A stretch of 64,000 nt of DNA from Lentinus brumalis (GCA_001792895.1 MARA01000002.1:868001-932000), one strand, 5' to 3'. Positions 36,928-48,306 are shown, counted from the first letter of the stretch. Numbers and translations: made by a program. The notes: generated from the letters alone by a model not told the origin.

Positions 36928-37568
36928 TTACCCCCGCCGCCGCCTCGCCTCCGCGACCTCGACGACCTCTGCCCGCCCCTCGCCCGCCGCTGCCTCCTCC
37001 AGTGCCCGCGCTTGCACCTGGTCCTGCAGGTACTCCTTGCTCCACCGCAGCGCCCGGAGTACACCCCCGATCAAGAACCCCAGAACTGTTGTGCGCCGAA
37101 CCGCCGACATGGGCAACCGGTCTGCGTCCACGGCCCCATGAGCACACGACCATGGCGTACATGGGAGACGCACTCACACATCGCCCCGAACAACACCCCA
37201 GTCCCGACCCCCGCAGCCACCTCCCGCACGTCATCCAGGCCCAGGTGCGTGCTGCCTTCTTCAAGTGCTACCCATCCCGCCGCCGTCAGCCCCAGCTTCG
37301 TGGCATCCAGGCCAGCAGCCTTCAGCCCTCCGAGCAGGACGCGGTAGTTTTTCGACTTGTTGTACAGGTACCACCCGCGCGCCGTCTTCGGCGTGCGGTG
37401 CGCATTTTCCGCAAGGAATCTCAGGGAGGCGGTCCGCGACCCCCGAAAAAGGCCAATGCTGATGCCAGTTAGGACCGCAGCTCCAGGAAGGAGGTAGTAT
37501 CGTCGAGGAATGTCTATGCGGAGCGCATTTTGCTGCTCGTCGACGTCGGCGTTCTCAGCAGAGGACAT
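36928..37568 (-). CDS. Tim17/Tim22-like small membrane protein
   Basis: The first exon starts MSSAENADVDEQQNALR at 37568, with a possible earlier ATG at 37586. It has Gly-rich hydrophobic segments (YYLLPGAAVLTGISIGLF, LGLTAAGWVALEEG, VREVAAGVGTGVLFGAM) interrupted by a basic loop. A gtgagt...gacgcag intron leads to YRLPMSAVRRTTVLGFLIGG and a charged helical tail rich in Glu, Ala and Arg. Four Gly-zipper-type membrane helices of this spacing resemble the Tim17/Tim22/Tim23 superfamily, which suggests a mitochondrial membrane protein. This is inference from layout; no family signature was confirmed. It lies in tandem upstream of SCH9, 165 bp apart. Confidence 0.65.
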
Positions 37569-37586
37569 GGCTTGCTGCCACCGCAC

Positions 37587-38664
37587 ATGCTCGGTACCAG
37601 TCGGTACCCTTCTTCTCCTGATGACCTCATTTTGCCTTTTCTGGCCATCGGTCCGCGAGCCGTTCGAAGCGAGGCGGCAAGCATCAGTAAGTACGCTCGG
37701 AATGTCTTCTTGTGCTTGAAACTGGACGGCACGCAGCGCACTTCCATAGCAGACTTAGATGGGAGAGCGATCGACTTGTACTTTGTTCACCAACACAGCT
37801 AAAGCAAATGAAGAATCTCGATTGCTGATCCTCGAGCTGGCAGAAGGTTCAATCTCACTTCCCGTTCGACCACATGGTAGACAGTGTAGACTGAAGGGTA
37901 GCAGGCACGAACCATACGGGACGTTCCACTGATGATCCTAACCTCGGAACATGGTTGACTTGCTGAGATAGAGCGGAGATAGTCATGCTACTACCGGAGC
38001 TAAGAGCTAACACTTCGCTGCACTGTAACTTGGGCACAGGAAGAGGAGGCGAGTGCGCACAAGTACTGGACAAGATCCAGGCTGAGCTCGCAACCCAGGT
38101 GACCGCGGTAGCAGTCCGATTGGCAGCCCACTGTACGCGGCGCAGCGATTTTGGCACCAGAGTGGCCAAACACCCTCAGACGACTCGCAAGTGCAAAAGA
38201 CGATGTGGTGGCGGAGGACAAGCCAGGACGATGGCCCGGTTGTGGGGAGTTTGTGTGTGTGTTGGTCTGCTTGCGAGGAGCAAATTTGTTTTCTCTCGTT
38301 TTCTCGCATTTGGACTCTGTATGAAGCTGTTTGAACCGTGGCTGAGATGCGCCAAACACGCACCCGCCTTCCCGACCGCCATCACAATCCATCCCCGATG
38401 CTCTCGTCTCCGCCGTCCTCGAGCCCGCACCCGCCGCGTCCGCCAGCGAGCGGGCGCGCGCGCACAGCAGACATGGCCTGTGCGGCGTTGGGAACATGCT
38501 GACATAAGCAAGTTCAGTTCGAGTAGCGCAGAACCCGCCCATTCTCCCCGCCATTGTCCTGCTCCTGCTCTCCCTCCTCTCGCCCCTCCTCCGCCCTCTG
38601 TTGGCTTTTCTACGACCCCGCATCGACCCCGTGCACGCACAGAGCTACGAGAGACGAAGCCACG
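37587..38664. other. Divergent promoter region between the Tim-like gene and the forkhead gene
   Basis: 1.08 kb with several short shadow frames only. No gene was recognised. Confidence 0.5.
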
Positions 38665-39867
38665 ATGTCGCAGCCCCCGCCTATGGGCGTCATTCCCCCA
38701 GAGATGATCCAACACGGCGCACCCGGGCAGACTCCTCAGCCCGTCAATTATTATTCCGATGCGCATACGACAAACGATTTGACAGGCGGCCTGCCCATCA
38801 ACCTGGACTCTCTGCGCGATGGGCCCCCAGGAAGCAAGCCGTTCTACCCATACTCGACTCTGATCCGGTACGCCTGGCAGGAATGGAGATGCCGCGGCGG
38901 AGTTGCTCACTGTCCTGTTGGCGGGTTCTAGGTATGCAATCAAGGGCTCTCCGAACCAGAAACTGTTGCTGGAAGATATCTACTATGCAATCGAGTCCAG
39001 GGTGCGTGTTTTGTTTGCGTCTTCTCGCGCGCATGTCGCTCATGTTTGCTGCAGTTTCCGTACTTCCGCACTGCTCCCCGGGTTGGAAGGTGAGTATCTA
39101 CCCCATGAACTCTCATCGTACGACCTTCCGCGACCTCCCTGGACCGTCCGCATCACGTACTCGATTGCATGGCTCATCGCGACCCCTCCCTCTAGAACTC
39201 CGTCCGCCACAACCTTTCCCTCAATCCATGCTTCGAGAAGGTGCCGCGGCCGCTCACAGACCGCGGCAAAGGCTCGTACTGGACGGTCAACGACAACGTG
39301 GACCCGCGGACCGGCGTGCACCGTATCCGCAAGAAGAAAGGCAAGCCCGGCTCGAAGAACTCTCCGCCCCTCGACTCCGAGGACATCGACTACCACCCCG
39401 GCGCCGACCAGCAGCCACCCTTCGACCCCAACGCACAGTTCGCGCCTCCGCCGCAAGTGCCCGCAGAAGCAGGCCCGAGCCGCCAAGCGCCCCCGCCCCC
39501 ACCGCCGCCGCCGCCGCCCTTCCCCGGCCCGTACATCGACCCGGGCTTCCCGGGCATGATCCCGTTCCTGCGGCCGGACGAGCTCGAGCTGGACGACCAG
39601 GGCACGATCAACTGGCACGCGCTCTGGCGGAAGGAGCTCTCGCAGCTGCAGCAGGCGACGGAGGAGCAGGAGAAGTCGGGCGCGGAGCAGGACTGGTACC
39701 GCACGATGCTCCTGCGGGTGCGCATGGGCATGTTCGCGCCGCTGAACATGGCGCAGCCGGGCCCGGAGGCGCCGCTGCCGCCCCCGCCGCATGCGATGCC
39801 GGGGCCGCCCCCGAACCCGGGCGAGGTGCAGATACCGGTGCAGGTGCCCATCCAGGAGCAGCATTGA
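38665..39867 (+). CDS. Forkhead (winged-helix) transcription factor
   Basis: DNA-binding factor with a forkhead domain. It starts [16 protein letters not shown] at 38665. The domain runs from [17 protein letters not shown] (over an intron at about 38869-38933) through [20 protein letters not shown] to [19 protein letters not shown], the recognition-helix core, and [10 protein letters not shown]-terminally come a Pro-rich stretch (a run of 11 prolines near 39495-39520) and a conserved-looking [20 protein letters not shown], ending VPIQEQH. In the printed sequence the exon carrying FPYFRTAP is one base short at the C run 39076-39079. With one more base it would read the usual Pro-Gly-Trp-Lys before NSVRHN and fit the next exon's phase. 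Confidence 0.88.
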
Positions 39868-40266
39868 CCGTGGCCCGTGAGGTATGCGCTGTTCTGGTTC
39901 TTTCGTCTCGGCGTTTTGGGAATGCTTGGTGCGGAGAGTCTGCGTGACGGGTCGTTTTTTTTTGTTTCTCGTGCTGTGCCCAGTCTTGGGATGTTGGGAT
40001 CGTGGTTTTGGTCGCTCATATGTTGTATCTTATTACCAGTCCTGTTCGCTTGTAATTAGTTGCCTCTCGGACATGATGCATGATGATCGACTTGGGTGCT
40101 GGTCTTCCCGAATTCCTTCCAAGTGTGACTTGAGATCAGTTTTTGGCGCTATGTGAGTACTTACTACAACTACAAGCGTCTAACGCTAGAATGTGGCTTA
40201 TTCGCGAACCACCTACATGACGACCCGCGAACGACCGTCGACAAGACGCAACTTCACGTCGCTGCC
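39868..40266. other. Spacer between the forkhead gene and MED18
   Basis: 399 bp. A T-rich run around 39955-39965 probably belongs to the 3' untranslated region of the forkhead gene. Confidence 0.45.
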
Positions 40267-41139
40267 ATGACGTCTCATGCCTATGAAGTTGCGCTCTTCG
40301 GCGAATTTTTCCCGCAAGATCTGCCAGGTCGGTGCCGTCGCTGCTGCCGCACCCCGCTTACAACTTACTAAGTTACTGACGTGGGGACCTGGCACTGCAG
40401 CGATCCTGAACCGCCTGACTCTGCACAGCGAGTCTGCGCACCAGATGCACGCGCGGGAGATCGTGTTCGAGCCGTTCGACGCGCAGAACCAGCGGGACTC
40501 TGGGACGGAGCCGATCTTGCTGCGTGCGCGGAAGGAGCTGCTCGATCCTGATTCCAAATGGTGAGCGGGCTTTGGTCGAGTACCGAGGAGGCTGGACGTG
40601 GTGGACTTTCGCTGACGGAGGTGTAGGATCTTGTACTCGTATTTGAAGCCGGAGTCTGTCCGGGTGCATCCTGAGGCGACGGTCAGGCCGTGGGCGACGT
40701 GCCAGATCGTCGGGACGCGCTCACGTTCGCGTCTGCGCTTGGATACATGTAAGTATGTTCACCGGCTCCGTATGGGCGGTCGCCCCATACGTTGCGTGGG
40801 ACTGGGACTGACGGGCCTTGTTGCAGACGGCGCTCCCAGATCTTCAAACGGGGATACGTCTTCCGGCGGGGCAACCTCGTCATCCAGATGTTCCAGCAAG
40901 AGCACGTAGGTCGTCTACCTCCTCCATCACGCGCACCCGTGCTCACCACAGCGCAGGCCGACCCGAAGACCGGGAAGCCGATGCCTGCACATGTGGACAC
41001 GCTCTGGGAGGTGGAGGTGAAGACTGCGGCCCCCGTCAGAAACACGCAGGAGATGCCGCTCAGCCAGTCGCTTGATGCGGTGCTGGACGTCCAGCTGCTC
41101 ATGAAGGGCCTGCTGGATCTGCGGCGGCAGGACGTCTGA
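40267..41139 (+). CDS. MED18: Mediator complex subunit 18
   Basis: Head-module subunit of the Mediator complex, the RNA polymerase II coactivator. It starts MTSHAYEVALFGEFFPQ at 40267, the typical Med18 opening. An intron joins LPA-ILNRLTLHSESAHQMHARE, then IVFEPFD, ILYSYLKPESVRVHPEATVR and RRSQIFKRGYVFRRGNLVIQ. After a further intron come PAHVDTLWEVEVKTAAPVR and DVQLLMKGLLDLRRQDV. The third exon is out of frame by one base at the G run 40712-40714. Only the shifted reading (DALTFASALGY) fits the phase of the following exon, so a missing base is likely. Convergent with FMO-C. Confidence 0.88.
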
Positions 41140-41258
41140 TTTCTGAAGTCGCGTTGGCAATCACTCTCATTGTAGAAGGGGCGCTCGCGTGTACGAGTAG
41201 AAGTATGATTCAGCGGGACCGCGACGAGGGTATCTCTTGTGGGTACAGGATATAACTA

Positions 41259-43492
41259 CTACGTGGACAGCGGCTCGCCGTCCACGGCTCCGTCTCGGCG
41301 TCCATTGTGCTTGAGCAAGCCCAGCTCTATCGCCTTGATTTGAAGAGCCTAACATCCATGTCAGTGATCAAACAGTATTTTCCGTCTGCTACAAGCGGTA
41401 GCTCACCAAAGGCTTCGACATGGAGCGCGAGTGGTCGAAACTGCCGGTAGCGAACCAAAGCTTTTGAATGGTTACGGTCAGCACGGCAGAGATACACCTT
41501 CTCGTCATCGTTAAATAACACGTACTCCCGGATGTCCGCAGGGCCGATAGCTGCCTCTGAGTTCGCCTTCTTCGTCCAAGCCGGGGAAGATCTCTTCGGT
41601 CTGGTTGACTACGTCCTCGCCCATGATCCCCTTTGTGACCTCTCGGATGGGAGTGTATCCGGTGCTATAGGTATCAAGCCGTGTCACCACCTGCGGTGCA
41701 TGCCAAGTGTCGTACGAACGATGGAACTCACGCAAAGACAACGGCGTCGGCCTGTATCTCCGAGCCGTCATCGAATACGACGCCCTGCTCCGTGAATCGG
41801 TGTGGCAAGATCCCGTTGCGCACTTGAACACGCCCATCGGCGATCATGTCCGCTGCTTCTCCCTTGTCGGTCCCTGTGGTGGGTTAGTACACGGCACACG
41901 CCCAGCGCAACTTGTCTTGGACGTACAATATCCTGCTCGTTGGACCGGGTGTCAGCGAGCGAGCGGGGCATCGTTGATAGAAACGCACCTCCACCTCTTT
42001 CGAGGTACAAGATGTATAGTCCCTGTCCCTCGGGTCCCAGGTGGACCTTAAGGCCGGCGTTGCGAAGCTTCTCATACATGTCCCTATGGAACTCCCTTGC
42101 TTCAGGTTCTACAGCAATGTAGAGACGCTTCAGAAGCGCGAACGGCATCGCCATCGCTCTAAAGTCAGACACTTCAGTCGGAACGTCGTCCGGGAACGCT
42201 CCCCCGATCGCGCGAAGCTGGTAAACCCGAGAGGCGACGCATGTACTGGACCGCTGGATCATGGTGACGGCGTCGGCTCCATGGTAGACGAGGTCCTGGC
42301 AGATGTCTATGGCGCTGTTTCCGGCGCCGATGACGACGACGCGTTTGCCAGCGTAAGCTGCGCCGCCGGGGAAGCGACCCGAGTGCATTGCTTGTCCCCG
42401 GAAGCGCTCCATGTTCAGGACCGCCGGGACGTTGGGTCTGCCCGAGGTCCCGGTGGCTAGGACGATATGTGCCGGACGGAGCTTCACCTCGACACCATCG
42501 CGGACAACTGTGACGTCCCACGTCTGCGACTCCGGGTGGTACGTGGGCGGCTCCTTGAAATCTGTCTTCGTCCAAACGATCAGGTCTTGGATGAACGCGT
42601 ATTGTTCGATCCAGTCAGCAAGCTTCCTTCCAGCCGTGAATTGAGGCCAGTTTGTCGGGAATGGCTGATAGAGGACTGGGAAACATAGCAGAAGTTAGTA
42701 GTCGAGCCGCATAAGGCATATCAAGCCGCTCTTACAGCTGTGGTGTCCCTTCGGGGTATGGAGGACGAGAGAGGGGTATCGCTTCCTCCAAACGTCGCCG
42801 ATGCGTGCATCGCGCTCGATCACAAGCGTCGGTATCTGCATCTGCTTGAATCTTGCAGCGACCTGGAGGCCTGTCTGGGCACCACCGACTATGTACAAAG
42901 CGGTCAGCCGAAGGACGAATACATCAGTCAGGAATGCAGTACCTATCAGTACGTGCGGGTCACTCTCGACCTGCTGCCTCCAATCCTCGGATCGGCTCCT
43001 CAAGTCCTTGGTGGGGATCGCAACGTTCGGATCACCGGCGAGATCATCTTCGAACAGCAGCGTATTGACTTCCTCATGACCAACGAGGTCGCTGAGTTCG
43101 GTGAGGAGAGTGAGTGCCTTGTAGACACCGTCCGCGTCGCGAAGGAGTCGAACGTATCCGCGGGCGTGACCATGGCGGCAGTCGAACGTGAATGCGAACT
43201 CGACACCGATAGCCTGCAATTGCGGCAGATTGTAGATCCGAGGAGCAAGATCCGTCGTCGCGTTCAGACGGACGCGGACGACACGGGCTTCGGTGAAGTG
43301 GCTTGACTGGAGGTAGGAGGCGATCGTCTCGCGCCCCTCCAAGGACCGGATATCCCAGGAGAAGACAAGTACATCGCGCAGCCAGCCGTCGTGCAGAAGC
43401 AGGTCGGTAAGGCTGGATATGTCGGTGCCCTTCATGGCAGCTGTAAAGCGAGAGAGCCATTCTGACGCAAGCAGGTGGGGGTCGAGTGCCAT
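41259..43492 (-). CDS. FMO-C: NTF2-like plus flavin-containing monooxygenase
   Basis: Third paralog. It starts at 43492 with MALDPHLLASEWLSRF, an NTF2/SnoaL-like domain (WLRDVLVFSWDIRSLEG), then an intron and the Rossmann site VGGAQTG (about 42870-42890) with Ala at the second Gly. The FMO-identifying segment is FRGQAMHSGRF, with Phe in place of the usual final Tyr. The NADPH motif VVVIGAGNSAIDICQDL is intact. A 6-nt micro-exon is at 41927-41932. The last exon reads ALQIKAIELGLLKHNGRRDG and ends LST at 41259. The KHxGRRDGAVD tail is shared with FMO-B. It lies on the opposite strand to FMO-A and FMO-B, in tandem with FMO-D. Substrate unknown. Confidence 0.86.
41927..41932 (-). other. 6-nt micro-exon of FMO-C
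   Basis: GATATT on the minus strand, flanked by a cgagcag acceptor and a gtacgt donor. It restores GGYWTDKGEAADMIADG. Confidence 0.8.
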
Positions 43493-43938
43493 AGTGTCGT
43501 GGGCAGTGGGTGAGAGCGAGGGAGTGAATCTTCGCTGCAATAAATACCGGCGGTGGAAGGACGAGGTAGGTTCTGTACGGGACATCATACTACCCAAGTA
43601 GCAGATTCGGTGCGTACATATACTACCACAAGGGTCCGGGCGCGATGTCTGCCTGTGCCCTCCGGCCGATCCGCATGCTAGCGAGGCTTCCTTGCATCGC
43701 TCAAATGCCGGAACCTGCGCCAAATCACGGAGGGTGCATCAGCTACCGAATAAGATTGCCATATATTAGTGATATTGAGCATACTATTCATTTTGCGTTG
43801 AACGACGAGTCCTTATTACATGACGTTAATGATAGCTGCCTCTTATTGAGACATATGAAGGTTCGTGGTGTCATACAATGTGTACTGGTGAGTACCCGTA
43901 CATCGATGCAAGCACAGACCGGGGTCTTGTTCGCAACC
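43493..43938. other. Spacer between FMO-D and FMO-C
   Basis: 446 bp between the FMO-D stop and the FMO-C start. Presumably the FMO-C promoter; it is AT-rich around 43740-43830. Confidence 0.5.
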
Positions 43939-46087
43939 TCAGCTGGCCGGTGTGATGACAGGTCGATGTCCGTCGTGACGGAGGAGGCCGAGTTGTGTTG
44001 CCTTCAGTTGCAGAGCCTGCGGAACATTCAATTATTCTGAGCCTAATCATTTGGCGCATCAAGCCGACATACCAACGGCTTCGACATAAATCGTGATACG
44101 AAGAAATCCCCTGTCGCGAACCAAAGCTATGCGAGGAGACGCGTCGTGAGACAAAACGGTAAGAGGCGAGAGCAAACGTACCCCAGGATAGCCGCACGGC
44201 CGATAGCTGCCGTCGAGCTCACCCTCTTCGTCCAGGCCGTAGACCTCGTCGATCTGCGACACAACTTCATCCCCCAATAATTCCCTGTTCGACTCTCTCA
44301 TGGTGACATAACCGGTCCTGAGTGGCAACGTTAAAGCGAATCCGACAGAGAAGACCAGATGTACTCACGCAAATATGACGACGTCGGCCTGCGTGTGAGT
44401 GCCATCGTCTAACACGAGACCACGCTTAGTGAAGCGCTGCAGGGAGACACCGCTCCTTACAGCGATGCGTCCGTCTGCGATCATATCGGCACCACCTTTG
44501 TCAATCCCTACATAGTAGAGCACAGTGTCAACACATGAAGCTCAGGGAAGAGAGAACGAGAGCTTACAGTAGCCTGGAGATGCATCGTCAGCAAATCGAC
44601 AGTCGATGCAATGGGTTTCTGGGGATAGCACGTACCTCCATTGCGTGCCAACTTGACGAGCAGGTGAAGCCAGTGCCCTTCAGGGCCGATATCGAACTTG
44701 AAACCGCCCTTCCGCAGCTTCTCATGCAGCTCCGTCTGCGCGTCAAGCGCCACTTGCTGATCTGCAGCCATGAGCTTCCTAAGCAGGCCAGGGGGGAACG
44801 ATGACCACCTGAAGTCCGCGATTTCTAGAGGCACGCTCTCGGGGAAACCAGCTCTGAGCATGTCACTGACGTAGTCGCGGGAGAGAACCGACGTAGGGGA
44901 GCGCTGGATCATGGTGACCGAACGTGCACCATGGAGGACGAGATCCTCGCAGACGTCGATGGAACTCCCGCCAGCACCGACAACGACGACGCGTTTCCCG
45001 ACGTATGAGCCGCAAGAGCCGCCGGAATACTGCTCTGTGTGTAAGATCCGTCCGGAAAATGTCTCCATCTTGGGTATGGCGGGGATCTGTGGTCTTCCCA
45101 AGGGGCCAGTGGCGAGGACCAGGTGAGTAGGGTGTAGTTTGACCTCAGTCGTCCCGTCACGTATGACGGTAACTTCCCAAATGCCAGGGTCGCGCTGGTA
45201 GGAAGGTTGCCCTTGGATGACCGTGCTCGTCCAGACGTCCAGCTCTTGCGTATACGCGTAGTGCTCCAGCCAGTCCGCGAGCTTGTCGCCCGGCGTGAAC
45301 TCGGGCCAGTCAGCTGGGAAAGGTTCGTATAGGACTGGCGATGGAAGGTAGATCACATGTGAGCTCGAGCACGACGACAGGCAACAGACACGTACAGCTA
45401 TGGTGGCCCTTAATCGTATGAAGTGTCAAAGAAGGATAGCGATTCCTCCAGACGTCACCGATCCTGGTGTTGCGTTCTATGACTACAGCCGATATCTGCA
45501 TGCGCTTGAAGCGAGCGGCCAGCTGGAGACCCGTCTGCGCAGCTCCGACTGTTGAAGCACATGAGACGGGAGATCACTACAGTTGATTCGACTGGCTCAC
45601 CGATGAGCACATACGGGTCGCCCGTTGCAAACGCACCACTGGATTCACTCAGAGGAACACGTGCCTCTTCGTGACCGTGCAAGTCCGCCAGCTCGGTCAG
45701 GACGGTGATCGCTCTGTACGCGCCGTCGATGTCGCGAAGAAGTCGTGCATTGCCCCGTCCGCGGCCGTTGCGACATGCGAACCTGAATGTGAGCTCGACG
45801 CCCGTCGCCCGAGTGTGAGGTATCGCGAATGTTCGGGGAGCTAATTCGGCGATGTCAGTGACCAAACGTATGTCGGTCACTTGAGCCGCCGAAATAGTGC
45901 CCGAGAGGTATGTCGAAATCTTATGCCGACCTTCCAGAGATCTGATGTCCCAGCTGAAGACGAGGAGGTCTCGAAGCCAGCCAGTAGATAGGAAGAGAGA
46001 TGTGAAGGCATCAATGTCCCCGTTGCACAACGAAGACGAGCAGTAGGATAGCCAGGCTGTAGCAACGGTGTGAGCGTCGGCAGTCAT
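43939..46087 (-). CDS. FMO-D: NTF2-like plus flavin-containing monooxygenase
   Basis: Fourth paralog. It starts at 46087 with MTADAHTVATAWLSYC; the first exon is the NTF2/SnoaL-like domain (WLRDLLVFSWDIRSLEG). The Rossmann site is VGAAQTG (about 45520-45550), again Ala at the second Gly. The FMO-identifying FSGRILHTEQY is intact. The NADPH site reads VVVVGAGGSSID. The sugar/ligand side differs from the others (GRPQIPAIPKMETF). A 6-nt micro-exon is at 44568-44573. The last exon, after ttccgcag, reads ALQLKATQLGLLRHDGHRP and ends TPAS at 43939. Intron positions match the other copies, so all four derive from one ancestor. Confidence 0.85.
44568..44573 (-). other. 6-nt micro-exon of FMO-D
   Basis: GCTACT on the minus strand between an atctccag acceptor and a gtaagc donor. 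It restores GGYWIDKGGADMIADG. Confidence 0.8.
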
Positions 46088-46668
46088 TGGGGTACAAAGG
46101 AGATGCAGTAGAGCAGGGTACCACGTACTTATGGCTCGTGGCACATTGCGGCCAGTCACCTCCGCACCTCCACACGCCCCCTTGCCCGCTGGTGGCCTCG
46201 ACCCTGAGGAGGAGGAAGTTAGCCCTCTACGTTCACTCGGCTGACGCCTGAAAGACAGCGGTGAAGCGAGAAGCGGGATGAGATGACATGACGCGGTGAA
46301 TCTGGAGAACCGCCAAGCCGCATGTATGGTCGAGTTGGGTATTACATATGCTGCATATATGACCATGCGTCTTACCGTCCTTGCCATGAGCATCTCGGAC
46401 ATTAGGCTCTATGATTCCACGTAATGACGGATGCCATTTCCAGTTCACCGGTGCACGATCTGCCGTGGTATCTGGTTGCCGTATGATGCGACGGTGAACA
46501 CAAGAGATACAACGTCTATTCGCAAATACGCAGACGAGTGCCCTGGTACTATACAGATCAACGCACGTCGACCAATTTCAAGGACAGGCAGATGACGCAC
46601 CACGGTCCAACAGCGGCTCGACGGATTGTCCGTTCGGGCAGGATGCCACCAAGATAGACCCCGGAAGG
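46088..46668. other. FMO-D promoter region and BCD1 3' spacer
   Basis: 581 bp without a recognised gene. Confidence 0.5.
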
Positions 46669-48194
46669 TTATGTCTCGCCGTCTTCTTCGTCTCCGGAGT
46701 CGCCCCAGTCGACCTGCTCATCGTCCGCGCCGCTATAGCCAGCAAGCGCGCTGTCCCCACGAGGATCCCGAAGGGCCCCCGCTTCTCGCAGCTTCTGCAG
46801 CATCGCAGCCAACTCCTCGGGGTTACCTTCATACTCATCGTCCGTCTCGCCTTCGGCGTCCTCATCTCCCCATGCATCCTCATCCACGATGCCACCAGGG
46901 ATCACTGCGGCCGGTGGTCTCCTATCGCCCTCTTCGTCGTCGTCGCTTCCAGCGTAGTCTCCAAGGAGTCCCAACACGTTGCGCTCTTCTCCCGCAACGT
47001 CCTCGTCTTCGTCGCTTCCATAGCCTCCCAGCAGCCCGGTCATGGCCTTCTTCGCCTGCTTCACGTTCAGCTTCCGCCTCTTCGAAGGCTTGTGTTCGTC
47101 AGGCGCATCATGCACGACCGTCCCTTGGTCGTCTACGATGGTCCCTTGAAACGCGTCTTCTTCCCACACCTCGATGGTCGGGAACTCCACGAAGTGCTTG
47201 TGTTTGAGCACAGCTCCTACAGGCTGGCTACAGTCGAGTTTGTAGTATCCGCTTCGTATCAGCCGTCCTGGCTGAGGGACGTGCGGGTTGCTGCTCAGTG
47301 CAACCAGGGGATCCAGCGGTGTGCTCATGACGCAGAGTGGCGGCGTGAATGAGTCCGGGACGTCCTCGTCGGGAAGAACCAGTGCCTGCACCCACTGCGG
47401 GAGCGTCTTGTCCTTCTTGCTTTTACTACGTTCCGTGACATGGGCCTGTATGGCCGACAACAGAGGGGTCTCTAGCGTTACGCGGTGCGCGAGGAGCGTG
47501 AATGGTGGGTCCGGCGATTCAGAGGGTGCGAGCAGATTCCGTGGTCGGTGGAACTTGAACTCGATTGTGAGGAGCGCCGTCCTGTTCCTACACAGAAAAA
47601 AGATGTATATTCTAGCTGCCGCACGCATACATTGAACAAATATGAGACGTACTTGAAGTCCCACGTAGACTGGTTGAGTGTCCGTCTCTCCATCCCATTC
47701 GGGAGGAACTCGATCTCGATATCCCGGAAGTCGAGCTGCATCCTGAGCACGTCCCGCTTCGACGCCGCCTTCCCCGCCGCCCCTCCTCCACCGCCTCGTC
47801 CTCTCCCTCTCCCGCGGCCTCGAGCGTCCCCTCGCCCACGTCCACGCCCTGCAATCTGGCGGTCTCCCGCGGTGTACCCGCCCTGCACGATCTCGCGTCC
47901 CCAGTCCCCGACCTTCCTTCCGACCTCCTCGAGAAAGGTGTAGTCGTTCATGAGCGTCGCATATCCATACTTGTTCATCGGGACGTATGCGGCCTTGTTG
48001 CGTATCCCGGAGCAGCCATCCCCGAGGGTCTTGTGTTTTGTCGAACACAGCAGCGAGCATGTGCGAAGGTTGCAGCGCGGGCAAGTGTAGATGGCAGCGT
48101 CCGTCTGGCATATGACGCAGATCGGTGACTGTCGCTGGGCAGCAGCTTTAGAGCTCTCCGCGTGAGGGACATCGAGCGTGTCCGCACTGTTCAT
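46669..48194 (-). CDS. BCD1: Bcd1, HIT-finger box C/D snoRNP assembly factor
   Basis: Bcd1/ZNHIT6 is needed for box C/D snoRNA accumulation in the nucleus. It starts MNSADTLDVPHAESSK at 48194. The HIT zinc finger follows (CVICQTDAAIYTCPRC, then CSLLCSTKHKTLGDGC). Next is the family's YVPMNKYGYATLMNDY and FLEEVGRKVGDWGREI, a Gly-Arg-rich RGG-type linker (about 47760-47850), FRDIEIEFLPNGMERR and, after one intron (gtacgt...gtgtag, about 47588-47655), the Bcd1 C-terminal core. The end is very acidic (DEDAWGDEDAEGETDDEYEG). Frame intact. Its start is only 112 bp from that of the divergent reductase gene, so a bidirectional promoter is likely. Confidence 0.92.
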
Positions 48195-48306
48195 GTCGAC
48201 CAGTACGTTGAAGTCGACGAAGAGGAAGAATCTGAGGGTTTGTGGCATGGGCGCTCCATGTCGGACCAGCCAGCCGTTTCGGGAACTCAACGCCAACGTC
48301 ACAAAA
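48195..48306. promoter_or_regulatory. Bidirectional promoter between BCD1 and the reductase gene
   Basis: Only 112 bp separate two divergent start codons, so core promoters and leaders of both genes must overlap or lie inside coding sequence. No TATA element was identified. Confidence 0.5.

Noticed and set aside
39040..39864. A 274-codon open frame on the minus strand
   Set aside because: It is antisense to the Pro-rich forkhead coding exon; the Arg/Leu-rich product is the expected shadow.
6282..46087. Secondary-metabolite cluster built around the four FMOs
   Set aside because: No synthase, P450, transporter or cluster regulator is nearby; the genes between the pairs are housekeeping.
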